DNA of 22,498 nucleotides from Saccoglossus kowalevskii (Eukaryota; Hemichordata; Enteropneusta; Harrimaniidae): the NCBI RefSeq assembly GCF_000003605.2, contig NW_003135334.1:55450-77947 (forward strand), written 5' to 3'. A program made the position numbers and the translations under genes. Of this stretch, positions 1-10,079 are shown piece after piece; position 1 is the first letter of the stretch, and every line of letters begins with the position of its first letter. The notes beneath the pieces were generated by a model. It had not been told where the DNA came from. It searched no databases and saw only the letters and a list, made by a program, of their open reading frames with translations.

Positions 1-529
1 TACATGAGAGCACAATCACATTGAGGGACTGTGATAAGAGTAATAACATTTTGACTACTTCGCCCCCCCCCCGTTGCAAAGAGACTCATCTGTGTTTACT
101 TTGTAATGGATTCCATTGTAATCAATAACATAAACAACATACTAATGGCGTTTATTTTACTTCACATTTTATGTAGACATCTACAAAATGAGGTGGTTAA
201 GCTTGCACAATACTGGCAAATTCATATCTCAATGTTTTAGATAATTTGAAACGAATTTCTCTGCAAAAGTAAATGGCATGATGTCAAATTGACGCATAAG
301 TTTATTTATGCCTTTCCTGAACATTCATACTGCTATCCGCGTCTGAAAAAATGGAAAATTCCATTTGACGAGGCTGATCTGAGGACGTAGCCAGAACGAA
401 GTACTGTTTTTATACTGTGCGCTGTTTATATTGTTTGGGACTTAGAAGTATTGGTCGATTCTTTTGAACCACTCTCGCACCAGAAAAAATATACATCTTA
501 CAATTAAATGTTGTGATATTCCATTTATG

Positions 530-790
530 CCTATTGATGAGGTCACATGACCATATATGAACATGTGGTAGGTTAGTCATATCTCTTGTCAAATGCCTTT
601 GTTATAGCACTGGTTGAATGTCATCAGCAGCATTGCTTGATGCATTGCTGGTCAAGTGACCATATATGGGCATTTGATGTGTTAGTCAAATGCCTTCAAT
701 ATATCACTAGTTGCATGTCCTTATCTGCAACAGTGCTTGAGATATTACACTTATGCTTATGAGGTCACATGAACCCATTTATATAAGGTG
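530..790. repeat. Imperfect tandem repeat, period about 110 bp
   Basis: A unit beginning ggtcacatgaccatatatg at 541 recurs at 650 (ggtcaagtgaccatatatg) and partly at 763 (ggtcacatgaacccattt), giving spacings of 109 and 113 bases. Each unit also contains a 'gtcaaatgcctt' segment and a 'cactrgttg' segment. There are about two full copies and the start of a third. No coding potential is visible. Confidence 0.7.
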
Positions 791-799
791 GGATATTAA

Positions 800-1090
800 T
801 GGGGATTTCAACCCTGAAGTAATCAGATTTGTGGATATCCAAAAGCACCTAATAAGTTTCAATGAAATTTGATGAGTGGTACTCAAGATATCTGTGAAAC
901 ACCTATAAATTGGTTAATTTATGCAAATTGGGTGATTAGTAAGCATGGATTTCAACTAAAAGCTAATCAGATCTGAGTATATACCAGAGCATCTATGTAC
1001 CAAGTGTCATTGAAATGAGATATCAGTAGAACAGACACATACACACACAAGCATACATACATACATTCACAGAGACGCCCAAACCACAAA
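800..1090. repeat. Probable retroelement remnant with simple-sequence tail
   Basis: Two related phrases (gatttcaaccctgaagtaatcagatt near 804 and gatttcaactaaaagctaatcagatc near 949, about 145 bases apart) are followed by 'taccaagtgtcattgaaatgag' and then a run of acatacacacac/catacatacat. A 'caagtttcattgaaat' phrase leading into a simple tail is common in invertebrate interspersed repeats. The family is not identified. Confidence 0.4.
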
Positions 1091-1219
1091 GACTCCAATT
1101 GTGTACTTTGCCCACAGAAGTAAAAAATGCACCAACACAACCTTGTGTTTTTACTCCATAAGAAACAACTAACAATAACAAATATGACACACTATTAACA
1201 TGTAATTAATCAAATAATA

Positions 1220-1225
1220 TTTATT
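1220..1225 (-). terminator. Poly(A) signal of gene A
   Basis: AATAAA on the minus strand (tttatt on the plus strand), about 90 bases past the gene A stop codon at 1316-1318. It lies in very AT-rich sequence, so it carries only moderate weight alone, but its place after a long open exon supports the 3' end of the gene. Confidence 0.6.
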
Positions 1226-1315
1226 AAAGTAAATATGTTAAAATCAATAAGCAGAAAATTCTGAATGTTGTTACAATATCAGTGTGTGAACAGCAGTCAT
1301 TTTTGTTGTAAATAG

Positions 1316-2613
1316 TTAATGACATTTAATATAGTTTTTGTTACTATACACTTTTATGGCATTTTTCAAACCAATTCTGTCACACTGTGTGCTGGTTTGA
1401 AGTCTTTGTTTTCTTCCAATCGATTGTTCAACAACATTGCTAGTTCTTAAGTTTCTGGAAGTTATACTCGGCAGTGTCAACTGTAAATGTTCAACCTTTG
1501 TAGAGTTGGTAAATAGTTGGAATGATTTTCTGCTGTTATCCACATTATTTGATGTCAGGGGACATAGCCTGGGCAATTTTAGCTGTGTTGAGTCTGTTTT
1601 CTTGTTCTTACTGTAGAGTGGTTCATTTTTAAGAATACGTTCTGTTGTTGAATAGATACTACATAACAGTTGTATATTTTTGGATTTTCTGGATCTTGAT
1701 GAACGTTTACATCCTTTATGTCCTTTTACATTAAAGTCATCTTTTGTTTCACAAACTTTTGGTGATAATCTTTTATGTTGGTTCCTGCTACAAGATGTCT
1801 TTGAATTCATGGTAACAGCAGCACTATGTTGATCAGACTGACCTGTGGTGTTTACATGGACAATTGGTAATGATGTATTGGAATAACATGCTAAAGATTC
1901 AAGTGGTGTTAAATTCTTCTTTGCTGTGCAATTCCCAGTTGCTCCATTAAATTTGTTTGCTTTAGTTGAAGACTTCTTTCTAGGACTTGAAGTTAATCCA
2001 GTCCTAATCTTTCCATGTACTTGTTCAGCAACAATACATGGTAAAGTTGTCTGTAGTGTTGTCTCAACGGCTTTTGAAGTGTTCTCGCTGGCAATGTATC
2101 TCAATCGCTGTGACATATTAATCACTGAACATTTAGGACTTGCTGGAGGAGATGGTGAAAATGAAGTGGTGCTTGAATAAGCTTTGATTGGAGACGGAAC
2201 TGATGGTGGCACAGGTGACAATGAAGAGCGTTGCTTAGATATTACACAATCTGAAGGAGTGAAGGGTGGAGTGTGAATATCTTCTTTAAGAATATTCTTA
2301 TTTGGTGATGAAGGTGGTTTTCAACAAGTCCATGAAGGTATTATCTCATCAGTGTCATCATCTTCAGTATCAGATGAACTGTCCCAATCAAATAAGAAGG
2401 ACCTTACAGTGTCTGATATAACTTGCTGCACTTCAGGAGAAAATGGGGATACATATGCTTGTGTTGGTTGCGCTTGACTAGTTTTCTCCTGGTTTGAATC
2501 GGTAGTAGGCGAAGATGGAGTGTCGTTCACATCAAAACATGACACATCTGAACAACCAATCCTGTTCTCATTATCACCATCACCATTATTTACCTTACGA
2601 TCACACAGGAAAG
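1316..2613 (-). CDS. Gene A exon 2 (terminal coding exon)
   Basis: The acceptor ...tcttcacag ends at 2614. The frame is open from 2613 to the TAA at 1316-1318, apart from the TGA at 2321-2323. Both sides of the TGA are in the same frame, and the two halves have similar Ser/Pro-rich composition. An open frame of 1 kb in DNA this AT-rich is unlikely by chance, so I treat the part after the TGA as coding or formerly coding rather than as 3' UTR. Confidence 0.6.
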
Positions 2614-3528
2614 CTGTGAAGACAAAATTACAAAATTAATATGATTAGTTTGCTCAGAAATTTGTCTGAAATGTAGTTGAATTTTTACAAATGGGCCAAG
2701 TTGAAAATGTAAGACTGGCAAATCCAGGCAAATTTGGCAAGTGCTCCTGTTTGTTTAGTTTTTTGATTTATTTGTTACTTAGACTAACATCTAAAAAACC
2801 AAATTTAATACAGATTTTGTGTTATGCTGTTAAAATATACAAAGAGGGCGCCTTAGTTTTATATTGTGACCAGAGGACAGGAAAGCTATAGTTACAGTTT
2901 CTTACTAAAGATGCCAGTCTCTCCGAATAAAAAATAAAGTCCATACAAAACACCCAAAAAGTGTTTTCACCGAAAATTAATTCCAGCTGAAATGAAGAAT
3001 TTTACAGTATGACGATTGGTGATCTGGGAAGATATTCAAATGTTGTGAACGTCCGAAACGAGTTAAATGTGCGAACGAGTTTACTTTTGTGGGATAAGTT
3101 TTTAAGGTTTAATATGATTATGAGTGCATATTAAAATGCACTCCAAATGTTTTCCTCCGAAAACAAATTACATTACTCAGTCAGCTGTGTTTAATCACAT
3201 AAACTTGATGTTACGTTTTTCACGTAACTTTAGCTGTAGGGGGACTTTTCGTCCACCGAGCCTCGCTTGTCTTTGGGTAAAACGGCACAGTTTAAACTAC
3301 AAGTTGACACTGACAGTGATAGTACAAGAACAACTGGTAAACAATGAACATACCTGAGTCTGAGGCAGAACACACCATTGTGCAGTTTTTATAAGAATTA
3401 TGAACACCAATATGAAGAGTATTTGTAAAACGTGTCTTGTATCGACGACGGAGAACTTGTATAATGACCACTACAGTGGAACACATTTTCATTATTGCGT
3501 CGTCTGGCATGGCAACCGCAGACGACAT
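1316..3528 (-). CDS. Gene A: two-exon gene of unknown function with an in-frame TGA
   Basis: Exon 1 (3528-3354) and exon 2 (2613-1316) join through a gtatgt donor and a tttgtcttcacag acceptor. Exon 1 leaves one base and exon 2 supplies two, so the phase matches exactly. The joined frame is 489 codons plus stop, with a single TGA at codon 156. The start at 3528 has A at -3; in-frame Met codons follow at residues 7, 13 and 15. Residues 1-58 are basic/hydrophobic with an RRRYKTRFTNTL stretch. Residues about 75-150 are acidic and Ser-rich (WDSSSDTEDDD). After the TGA come SP-rich motifs (SPVPPSVPSP) and a long Ser/Thr/Lys-rich, probably disordered region. I recognise no domain. It may be a live gene with readthrough, a null allele, a sequencing error or a young pseudogene. 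Confidence 0.6.
2321..2323 (-). other. In-frame TGA interrupting gene A
   Basis: The codons read TGT TGA AAA, encoding ...SWTC-stop-KPPSSP. The base after TGA is A, and there is no CTA readthrough context. No good short intron would remove it: the nearest GT (tgttga) is a weak donor. Confidence 0.85.
3354..3528 (-). CDS. Gene A exon 1 (coding part)
   Basis: The exon starts at ATG 3528-3526 (context gaagATGt, purine at -3) and runs open to G 3354, followed by the strong donor gtatgt (3353-3348). It encodes 58 codons plus one base. The promoter must lie above 3528; I see no clear TATA box there. Confidence 0.55.
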
Positions 3529-3529
3529 C

Positions 3530-5824
3530 TTCAACCTCGTTCAGTACTTAGGAAGTTACTATTTACTGCATTTCAAGTATATACTTGTACGATTTAATTA
3601 TTTGTCATAATCACTTTAATATTACATTATTTAGTAATTAAAAGTATTTAAAAGTTGTCAAAATATAAATAACTACTGTAATATTTGTTCATATATTAAA
3701 TATTAGAAATTTTTTGTTTGAGGGCGCTAACACGTGATGCATTTCTCATCCCAGAGCTCTCAGCGCTTGGGCCATATCGTGTCAAACATTGGCAGTGACA
3801 AATGTATTGTGGCTGCATGAGGGTAATTTAAAACAGGAATTATTAAATGGAAAATAAACAAACTATAATTTAATCGAATAACAATACGACATCGATATAA
3901 AATCAAAATAAATAAGGAAAATTATTATAATAGCGATGAATACCTAGGAATAGATAAGTGCCTACACTGGGACATGCAACATGTGATCATGCAACACCGG
4001 GTATGCGATGGGAAACATCGGGGTTAAGACTCACCAGGATATTTGCCACATTTTGATTTTGTATTTGAATTCATTACGGAAAATCAAATAAAATAAAACG
4101 AACCAAGCAACAAAATGTGTTTCATTTTAATAAATTCATAGCGTTTCATTTATTATCAATATTAACTTTACCTAATAGTTTCATTTAACATCTCAGAAGC
4201 AGACACATTTTATACTCCGTTCGGACATAGAACGGGGTCGATTTCCGTTTGTTCTTCCATCCGCACCAGTATCTTAGACATGCCTGGGCCAATTACATTC
4301 AAACTTCATACACACATCATACATATACACAATGCATCTCTTTCTGGTCTGTGATCCTATTCAAATATAAAGCAATCTGATTATGTTATGGTCGGTAATA
4401 GGTAATAATAAGGTTCACTGTAAAACACAATTTGGCAATGAGAATTTGCTGCGTATCTGTTATGAGGGTCGACAAGGGGTATTTTTGTAAGCTGTACTCA
4501 TTTGTTTTTATTTTCGTAATAATGTCATTTAAATAAATAAAAAAAACGTAAATTCGTAGACATGGGCAAGGTGGAAAATGTAATCAGCTATTATTATTCG
4601 TCCGTAATTTGTACAAGAATCTTATTTTTTGTAAGCGTATAAAGCATTTTCCACATTACATGTCAAAATTCGTACGCAAATTCCAATTTTGAATCTTGAA
4701 TACAAGTTATCAAATATGTTATAAAAATGTAAAATGTAATTATGGATTATGAATTTGCTTTATCTGTAAAGTGTAAAAACCTATTTTTTTACTGTAAATA
4801 GAACTTTCAGTTTATTCCCTGTAAAAAAGTAACATGTACCAGTTCCCCCCCTCCTTTGTTCCTCCTGTTATGTATATGATGAAAGACAAGTTTATTGCTG
4901 GAAAATATGTTTACATTTATTTATTGCTTGGCGAGTTTGACAGCTATGTAATGTAATAAAATATCGATTAATAAGTGGGTCAATGTTTTTTATCACTTTT
5001 TCAATATAAGTTTTCTAATTAAGATTAAGTGGTCGATGGATACGCCAAAGTGAAGAACGCCCTCTTTTGGATTTTCATTGATTCCCATACTGCCCTCATC
5101 GGTCAATAATTTCTCGAGGGGGTTGAAATGATAACAGCTGTGTACCAAGTAAACAACTGGGCGGACCATGCAAATTACTAGTACATTTCCCATGACGCAC
5201 TGGTGCAATTCCTGGGATTGCGGAGCCGCGCTTTAACAATCATATAATTTGTGTTTGGGGGTATTTATTGTAAGTTTATTTGCACTACACCATTCATACA
5301 CTGTCGTTGGTAATGCTCAATGCTTAATAGACTTAAATAAATTGACAACGTCAGCAAAAAATCGAAAGCATTTCATCACATATTAAAATTAAAAATAAAA
5401 TTGTACCTACAATCGGAAAAGCTATTTTGCGACTGGATGGAACTAAGGTGGCAACATATATAGCATTCCAGTATTTTAGCGATTGTGTCTGTAATTTTGT
5501 TAGTGATTTGTAACAGTATATTTTAACTTATGTTACAATCTATTTATTTCTTTTAGTCTTACTAATAGTTATTTTGTAGTTTTAGTGACCAAACTTGTTA
5601 TACTTCTAAGTCGGTGTTGTGTCAATATTTGTATATTTTGTTTTTTGTTGGAAGACATCGTCTTTTAAGCTAAATAGTGTATCTGTGCTGTAAGCTGATC
5701 CACGTTATAAAAAAAACACCTTATGAAAACCCCAGTATGGCTGGGATACAATACAGGTTAATACCAAACTGCAAAATATTGTATTTGTCCCCAAATCAAA
5801 AGGTAATTTAAGCGACAACAAGTA
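3530..5824. other. Intergenic AT-rich region, no gene seen
   Basis: Only short chance ORFs are present, with no splice-compatible coding run. The one recognisable piece is the hairpin-bearing repeat at 4208-4400. The stretch includes the likely upstream region of gene A. Confidence 0.6.
4208..4400. repeat. Dispersed repeat fragment with CCGTTC/GAACGG hairpin
   Basis: ccgttcggacatagaacgg (4217-4235) has a 6-bp stem and 7-base loop. It is followed by 'cttccatccgcaccagtatcttagacatgcctgggccaattacattc'-type sequence. This parallels the 5' end of the repeats at 17932, 18331 and 19191 (ccgtt..., tccgtccg, atctcagaatccc..accgattccgttcattc), so it is probably a diverged relative. Confidence 0.5.
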
Positions 5825-6493
5825 TCAGGGGGAAATTCTTTCTCTCGGGGTCCTCCGCACTTGTCAGGGGGGGATCTCGTCTCGTCTCTCTATCGCGTCC
5901 CCTTGAGGTACGGGATCGGGAAAGTCGCTTATACTTTACAGTCAAATAAGACACACGCAACGAAATACGTTTCAGCTCTCGTCTTAGTCGGTCAATCGAG
6001 CACTCTATAAGACACGGCGCCCTGGGGAAAAAATCCCCAAGACTCTCGCAAGGCTGACCAAGACTCTCTTAGACTGCGTCAAGGCTCGCCCCAAGGCTCT
6101 CCAGGACTGCTCTCGACTCTCAGACTGCCTCTCTCTACTGCGTCTATCGTGCTGTGCTCCCCAAGACCAACTCAAACTCTCTTTATTCATTTTCAAAACT
6201 CTAACCAATTACAAAGCAGTAAAAAGACTCTAGGGCGTAACTTTCAATCATAAAGCCAATCAAACTAAGTACTGAATACGTCATATCTTTTGATTAATCG
6301 TTCACTACATTAATAACTATGGAAACCAACTGTCAGAATAGCGACGGATATCTCGTAATTAGTTCCAAATCACTGAGCCAAGTTCCGTCCAAAACTTCAA
6401 ATAGGCCTAAACGATGACAGACATAACACAGCAATTCGCTAATAATCAACTAATTAAGTCGGTCAACAGATACGCAAAAACAAATTCATGACA
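5825..6493. repeat. Left inverted terminal repeat of the foldback element
   Basis: It pairs with 8002-8666. The outer part is rich in G/C and short pyrimidine runs (ctcgtctcgtctct); the inner part is AT-rich. The match ends abruptly after caaattcatgaca at 6493. A minus-strand AATAAA (6183-6188) mirrors the plus-strand AATAAA of the other arm. The 67-codon ORF within it is antisense to nothing known and has no family resemblance. Confidence 0.85.
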
Positions 6494-7318
6494 CAAGCAT
6501 ATACATATAGCAAAACTACCTAAACTTGAATTATTTTGAAATTTTAAAATTAATTGAGTTAATAACGATATGTATATTTCTATCATGTATTACACGTTGA
6601 TTAGGAGTGCAATAGAAACTGGGGGAGCAATATAACCTAAGTACTATTGCCCCTCCCGGGTGAAATATGACCAGGAATCAATAGGAACTGGTATTTCATT
6701 GCGTGCTTTGCATAGAAGTCAAAACAACAAAACGTGTCAAAAATTAGTGTAACAGCAGATTCGTTGAACTGCCAGAATTAAAATAAAGCACGTTGCCGAG
6801 TACTAACGCACTAGTAATGATTATTAGTATGGATTTTAATTAGCCCTATACCAGCCAATTTACGCAATCGAAATAACATCAATTCTAAACAACTCTACTG
6901 GACACATCTCACACAAAGTAAACTACCTTGCGAGGGAAACTTTTCAGGACGATCAAAGAAATATAACATTTAAGTTATGTGTGCGAATTTTAACTATTTA
7001 TCACTTAAAATGAATGAACACTTATAACTTATAACTCAAGACCAAGGAACGTAATGACACGTATTTTTTCAAAGCGTATACAAGTTAGCTCTTCAGAGAA
7101 AATGTCGGTTTACCCAAGTACACTACATATGCGGACAAAACTGTGAAACAATCGTTGTATTCGGTGAGAATGTAAACCAAATGTTATACATCATTAACTT
7201 ACATTATCAACTGGTCATATCTGACATATTCGTGTACACGTCTTTATTTTACATATATATTCAGTGGGCCTTGAATACTATTGATTTAACTTCGCTAAAA
7301 ATAGGGGCGACGATTTCA

Positions 7319-7603
7319 TCATTGACTAAAACTAAAGGCATGTCTACTACCGGCGAAGTCCAAAAAGCGAGCAAGCTCGACTTGGGCAAATCCACTGGTA
7401 TTACTAACACCACAGTGTAATATAATTAATGAACTCCCAACCACCCGTACTGAACTAAGTACAGGCACTGTTCTAGACGCTCTTATTCCCAAACATGGTT
7501 TGGGATTGTATAAGCTACGAACGCCTGAAAGCGTTCGTAAATCATATAGTGTTTGATCCAGAGTTTTGGTTAATTGGTGAATTTCACTGAAGTAGGCGTG
7601 CAT
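7319..7603 (-). other. Open frame of 94 codons in the foldback centre
   Basis: This stretch is less AT-rich than its surroundings and stays open on the minus strand for 94 codons. A plus-strand frame (7181-7420) overlaps it in antisense. Neither product resembles a family I know. Two hairpins lie within (7488-7504 and 7517-7538). It could be a decayed piece of the parent element's coding region or chance. Confidence 0.2.
7488..7538. repeat. Two adjacent short hairpins
   Basis: cccaaacatggtttggg (7-bp stem, 3-base loop) is followed by acgaacgcctgaaagcgttcgt (8-bp stem, 6-base loop). Both stems are perfect. A third, aatattacttc...gaagtaatatt, lies at about 7909-7938 with an 11-bp stem. Their role is unknown; they may mark internal sites of the element. 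Confidence 0.6.
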
Positions 7604-7754
7604 TATTTAATACCTGTTGATTGTTTTTAAAAAACGTCCATGTCTAACACAGTCATTAGTAGAATAAATCAAGTAAACTAAACAAATTGACGCCATTTAC
7701 TAATTCTGAGTGGTGTGTACGGTTTTACAAGAGTGTTTCGTAACCAGTCTTGTG

Positions 7755-7810
7755 ATTGGTGCATGACAAATTATAAATATAGGCCACGTGGGAACGCTGG
7801 TGCCTTCATC
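7755..7810 (+). promoter_or_regulatory. Predicted core promoter inside the foldback element, facing right
   Basis: ATTGG (an inverted CCAAT box, 7755-7759) precedes TATAAATA (7772-7779) and a CACGTG E-box (about 7784-7789). An initiator-like ttcatcc lies near 7805, about 30 bases past the TATA box. This arrangement is a textbook TATA promoter. Transcription from here would run into the right arm and meet its AATAAA at about 8321. Confidence 0.5.
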
Positions 7811-8001
7811 CCTTGTCTATTTCATGCACTAGATACCGGTCGATACCCACTTACAGAATTTGATTATGTTTTCGTTATTGTATTATGAATGACATTAAAT
7901 GGAAAAGAAATATTACTTCACTCAAGGAAGTAATATTCCTGTTTTAGGGGTGTGAGAAGATTTTGCACAGCAGTGCAAGAGTTCCATTACTTCTGTGTAT
8001 C

Positions 8002-8666
8002 TGTCATGAATTTGTTTTTGCGTATCTGTTAATCGACTTAATTAGCTGATTATTAGCGAATTGCTGTGTTATGTCTGTCATCGTTTAGGTCTATTTGAAG
8101 TTTTGGACGGAACTTGGCTCAGTGATTTGGAACTAATTACGAGATAACCGTCGCTATTCTGACTACGAATTCTGACAGTTGGTATTCATAGTTATTAATG
8201 TAGTGAACGATTAATCAAAAGATATGACGTATTCAGTACTTAGTGTGATTGGCTTTATGATTGAAGGTTACGCCCTAGAGTCTTTTTACTGTTTTGTAAT
8301 TGGTTAGAGTTTTGAAAATGAATAAAGAGAGTTTGAGTTGGTCTTGGGGAGCACAGCACGATAGACGCAGTCGAGAGTCCGGTCCTGGAGAGCCTTGGGG
8401 CGAGTGTTGACGCAGTCTAAGAGAGTCTTGGATCAGCCTTGCGATAGTCTTGGGAATTTTTTCCCCAGGGCGCTGTGTCTGATAGAGGGCTCGATTGACC
8501 GACTAAGACGAGAGCTGAAACGTATTTCGCTGTGTGTGTCTTATTTGACTGTAAAGCTTAAGTGACTTTCCCAATCCCGCACCTCAAGGGGACGAGATAT
8601 AGAGACGAGACGAGTTTCCCCCCTGGCACGTGTGGAGAACCCCGAGGAGAAGATTTTACCCCGTGA
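8002..8666. repeat. Right inverted terminal repeat of the foldback element
   Basis: Reverse complement of the left arm. It contains tgaataaagagagtttgag with AATAAA at about 8321, then a GC-rich segment ending ...ttaccccgtga at 8666. Read outward it resembles a transcript end: AT-rich, a poly(A) signal, then a structured GC-rich tail. Confidence 0.85.
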
Positions 8667-8954
8667 TATATCACTCCAGTACATCCATTGTAATTGGCTA
8701 TGTAAGGTTTCTATTTATAGCAACTGGTATTTCAGTAGTAACAATACTAGTGAAACACACTCACCAAATTTTAATATTCAAAACTTTATCAAACTAAAAT
8801 TTCTCAACACATTTGCGCTTATATAGCAACAGATAAACGGATGGTACAAGCTCATTATAAAGTTAATCAGGCCAGGTTAGGTTAGTTTATAATGAATTGG
8901 TTACTATGCTCAGCAAAAGACACATAATGCATTTTTCATGAATGTTATACTATT
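8667..8954. other. Spacer, no gene seen
   Basis: AT-rich sequence between the foldback element and the satellite. A 64-codon frame overlaps the right arm end and has no recognisable features. Confidence 0.5.
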
Positions 8955-9303
8955 ACCATTGTAATATGACCAAAATACCATTACCAATCTACCATTACCA
9001 TTACACCATTACCATTTTGTCATTACCAATATACCATTACCATTGTACCATTACCATTACACCATTACCATTTCGTCTTTACCAATATACCATTACCACT
9101 GTACCATTACCATTACACCATTACCAATCTACCATTACTATTGTACCATTCCCATTACACCATTACCAATCTACCATTACCATTGTACATGTACCATTAC
9201 CGTTACACCATTACCAATCTACCATTACCATTGTACCATTACCGTTACACCATTACCAATCTACCATTACCATCGCACCATTACCAATATATCACTACCA
9301 TTA
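8955..9303. repeat. ccattacca satellite with ~42-bp higher-order unit
   Basis: A run of ccatta / accatt / acca variants with almost no interruption. The phrase 'ccaatctaccatta' recurs near 9126, 9167, 9213 and 9255, spacings of about 41, 46 and 42 bases. This shows a higher-order unit built from 6-base blocks. Three overlapping forward frames stay open only because the repeat lacks stops; their YHYHYTITI-type products are artefacts. Confidence 0.9.
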
Positions 9304-9924
9304 TAACTGACAGACAGTCCATGATCTACCCAGACCCAAAAGGCCGTTAAATCATATTAAATACAGATCTAGAACTTAACAAATACTCAGTTATCAACTA
9401 CATTAACACAGCCTGAAAGGATATGTCCAAACTCACCAACAGAATGCGAAACAACAAGCCACGTCGACGCAATCACACCCGAGTTCGTCTCTCATCATCT
9501 TTAAATCGAAACGATTTTGCTAATTGAGATATGTAACGCACAAATTATTAGTTCAAGAAAATAAATACGTCGTGCATATTTGTTTGTTTGTTTGAGTAGG
9601 CGGAATGGAAAAAATATTAATGTATATAATAAAATAAAACAAACATATGAATTTTGTATTTTTTAATGGAATATGTTTTAAAGTGTGTTTATTTTTATAT
9701 CAGCCGTGATTTTAGTATAACACAGCTATTTTGACAATTCCACAGCAACTTTTAATATATAGGTGGCGAGATTCAAAACTAGAATTTGTCATGACAAATA
9801 CAGTGACCATAGATAAACTTCCATAGTTGAATATCTTGGTGTGGTAATGCAGTGCAATAATTTTTGATAAAATAAAACTCCAGTCATCTGATCGATGCTT
9901 CAACTTGTGACATCGTGGTAAACA
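9304..9924. other. Spacer, no gene seen
   Basis: AT-rich sequence with scattered stops in all frames. No repeat or signal could be supported. Confidence 0.5.
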
Positions 9925-10079
9925 TTAAAGCGGGAGAGTCGTCACCCGCGCATGCGTTAGATGGACATAGCGTGTCATTGTTTACAAACAAGCGTCTACC
10001 CTTTGCGTTTTTAGCGTATGTTATCGTCGCTTGGGACGCAAATCCTGTGCGTGTGCAGGTGACGACCCTTTCACTTTAA
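9925..10079. mobile_element. MITE-like 155-bp element with TTAA ends
   Basis: The left end AGCGGGAGAGTCGTCACC after TTAA (9925-9928) matches the reverse complement of the right end, AGTGAAAGGGTCGTCACC, before TTAA (10076-10079). The pairing continues imperfectly as CGCGCATGCG against TGCACACGCA. TTAA on both sides is the duplication used by piggyBac-type elements, though the ends do not begin with the usual CCC. There is no ORF, so any copy would be mobilised in trans. Confidence 0.6.

Larger units (their letters stand above)
5825..8666. mobile_element. 2.84-kb foldback DNA element with ~665-bp inverted repeats
   Basis: Left arm 5825-6493 and right arm 8002-8666 are reverse complements over nearly their whole length, by eye roughly 90-95% identical, with a 13-base insertion in the right arm near 8163-8178. 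Both outer ends begin TCA(G/C)GGGG on their own strand, and both are flanked by TA (5823-5824 and 8667-8668), a possible target-site duplication. The 1.5-kb centre has no recognisable transposase, reverse transcriptase or recombinase, so the copy is non-autonomous. A TA duplication would fit Tc1/mariner-like elements. Inverted ends could also come from a DIRS- or Penelope-like element. The superfamily is not assigned. Confidence 0.8.

Noticed and set aside
1200-1315. SECIS-like element supporting selenocysteine at the gene A TGA
   Set aside because: An ATGA and a later TGAT occur, but only about 15 bases separate them and no long helix or AA apical loop could be drawn.
4993-5208. 71-codon minus-strand frame
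   Set aside because: No splice context, no recognisable family and low complexity in places; consistent with chance.
6005-6208. 67-codon Arg/Ser-rich minus-strand frame
   Set aside because: It lies wholly inside the left arm of the foldback element and the frame is disrupted in the matching right arm.
8942-9350. Overlapping plus-strand open frames of 122, 87 and 69 codons
   Set aside because: They are open only because the ccattacca satellite has no stop codons; products are monotonous YHYHYTIT repeats.
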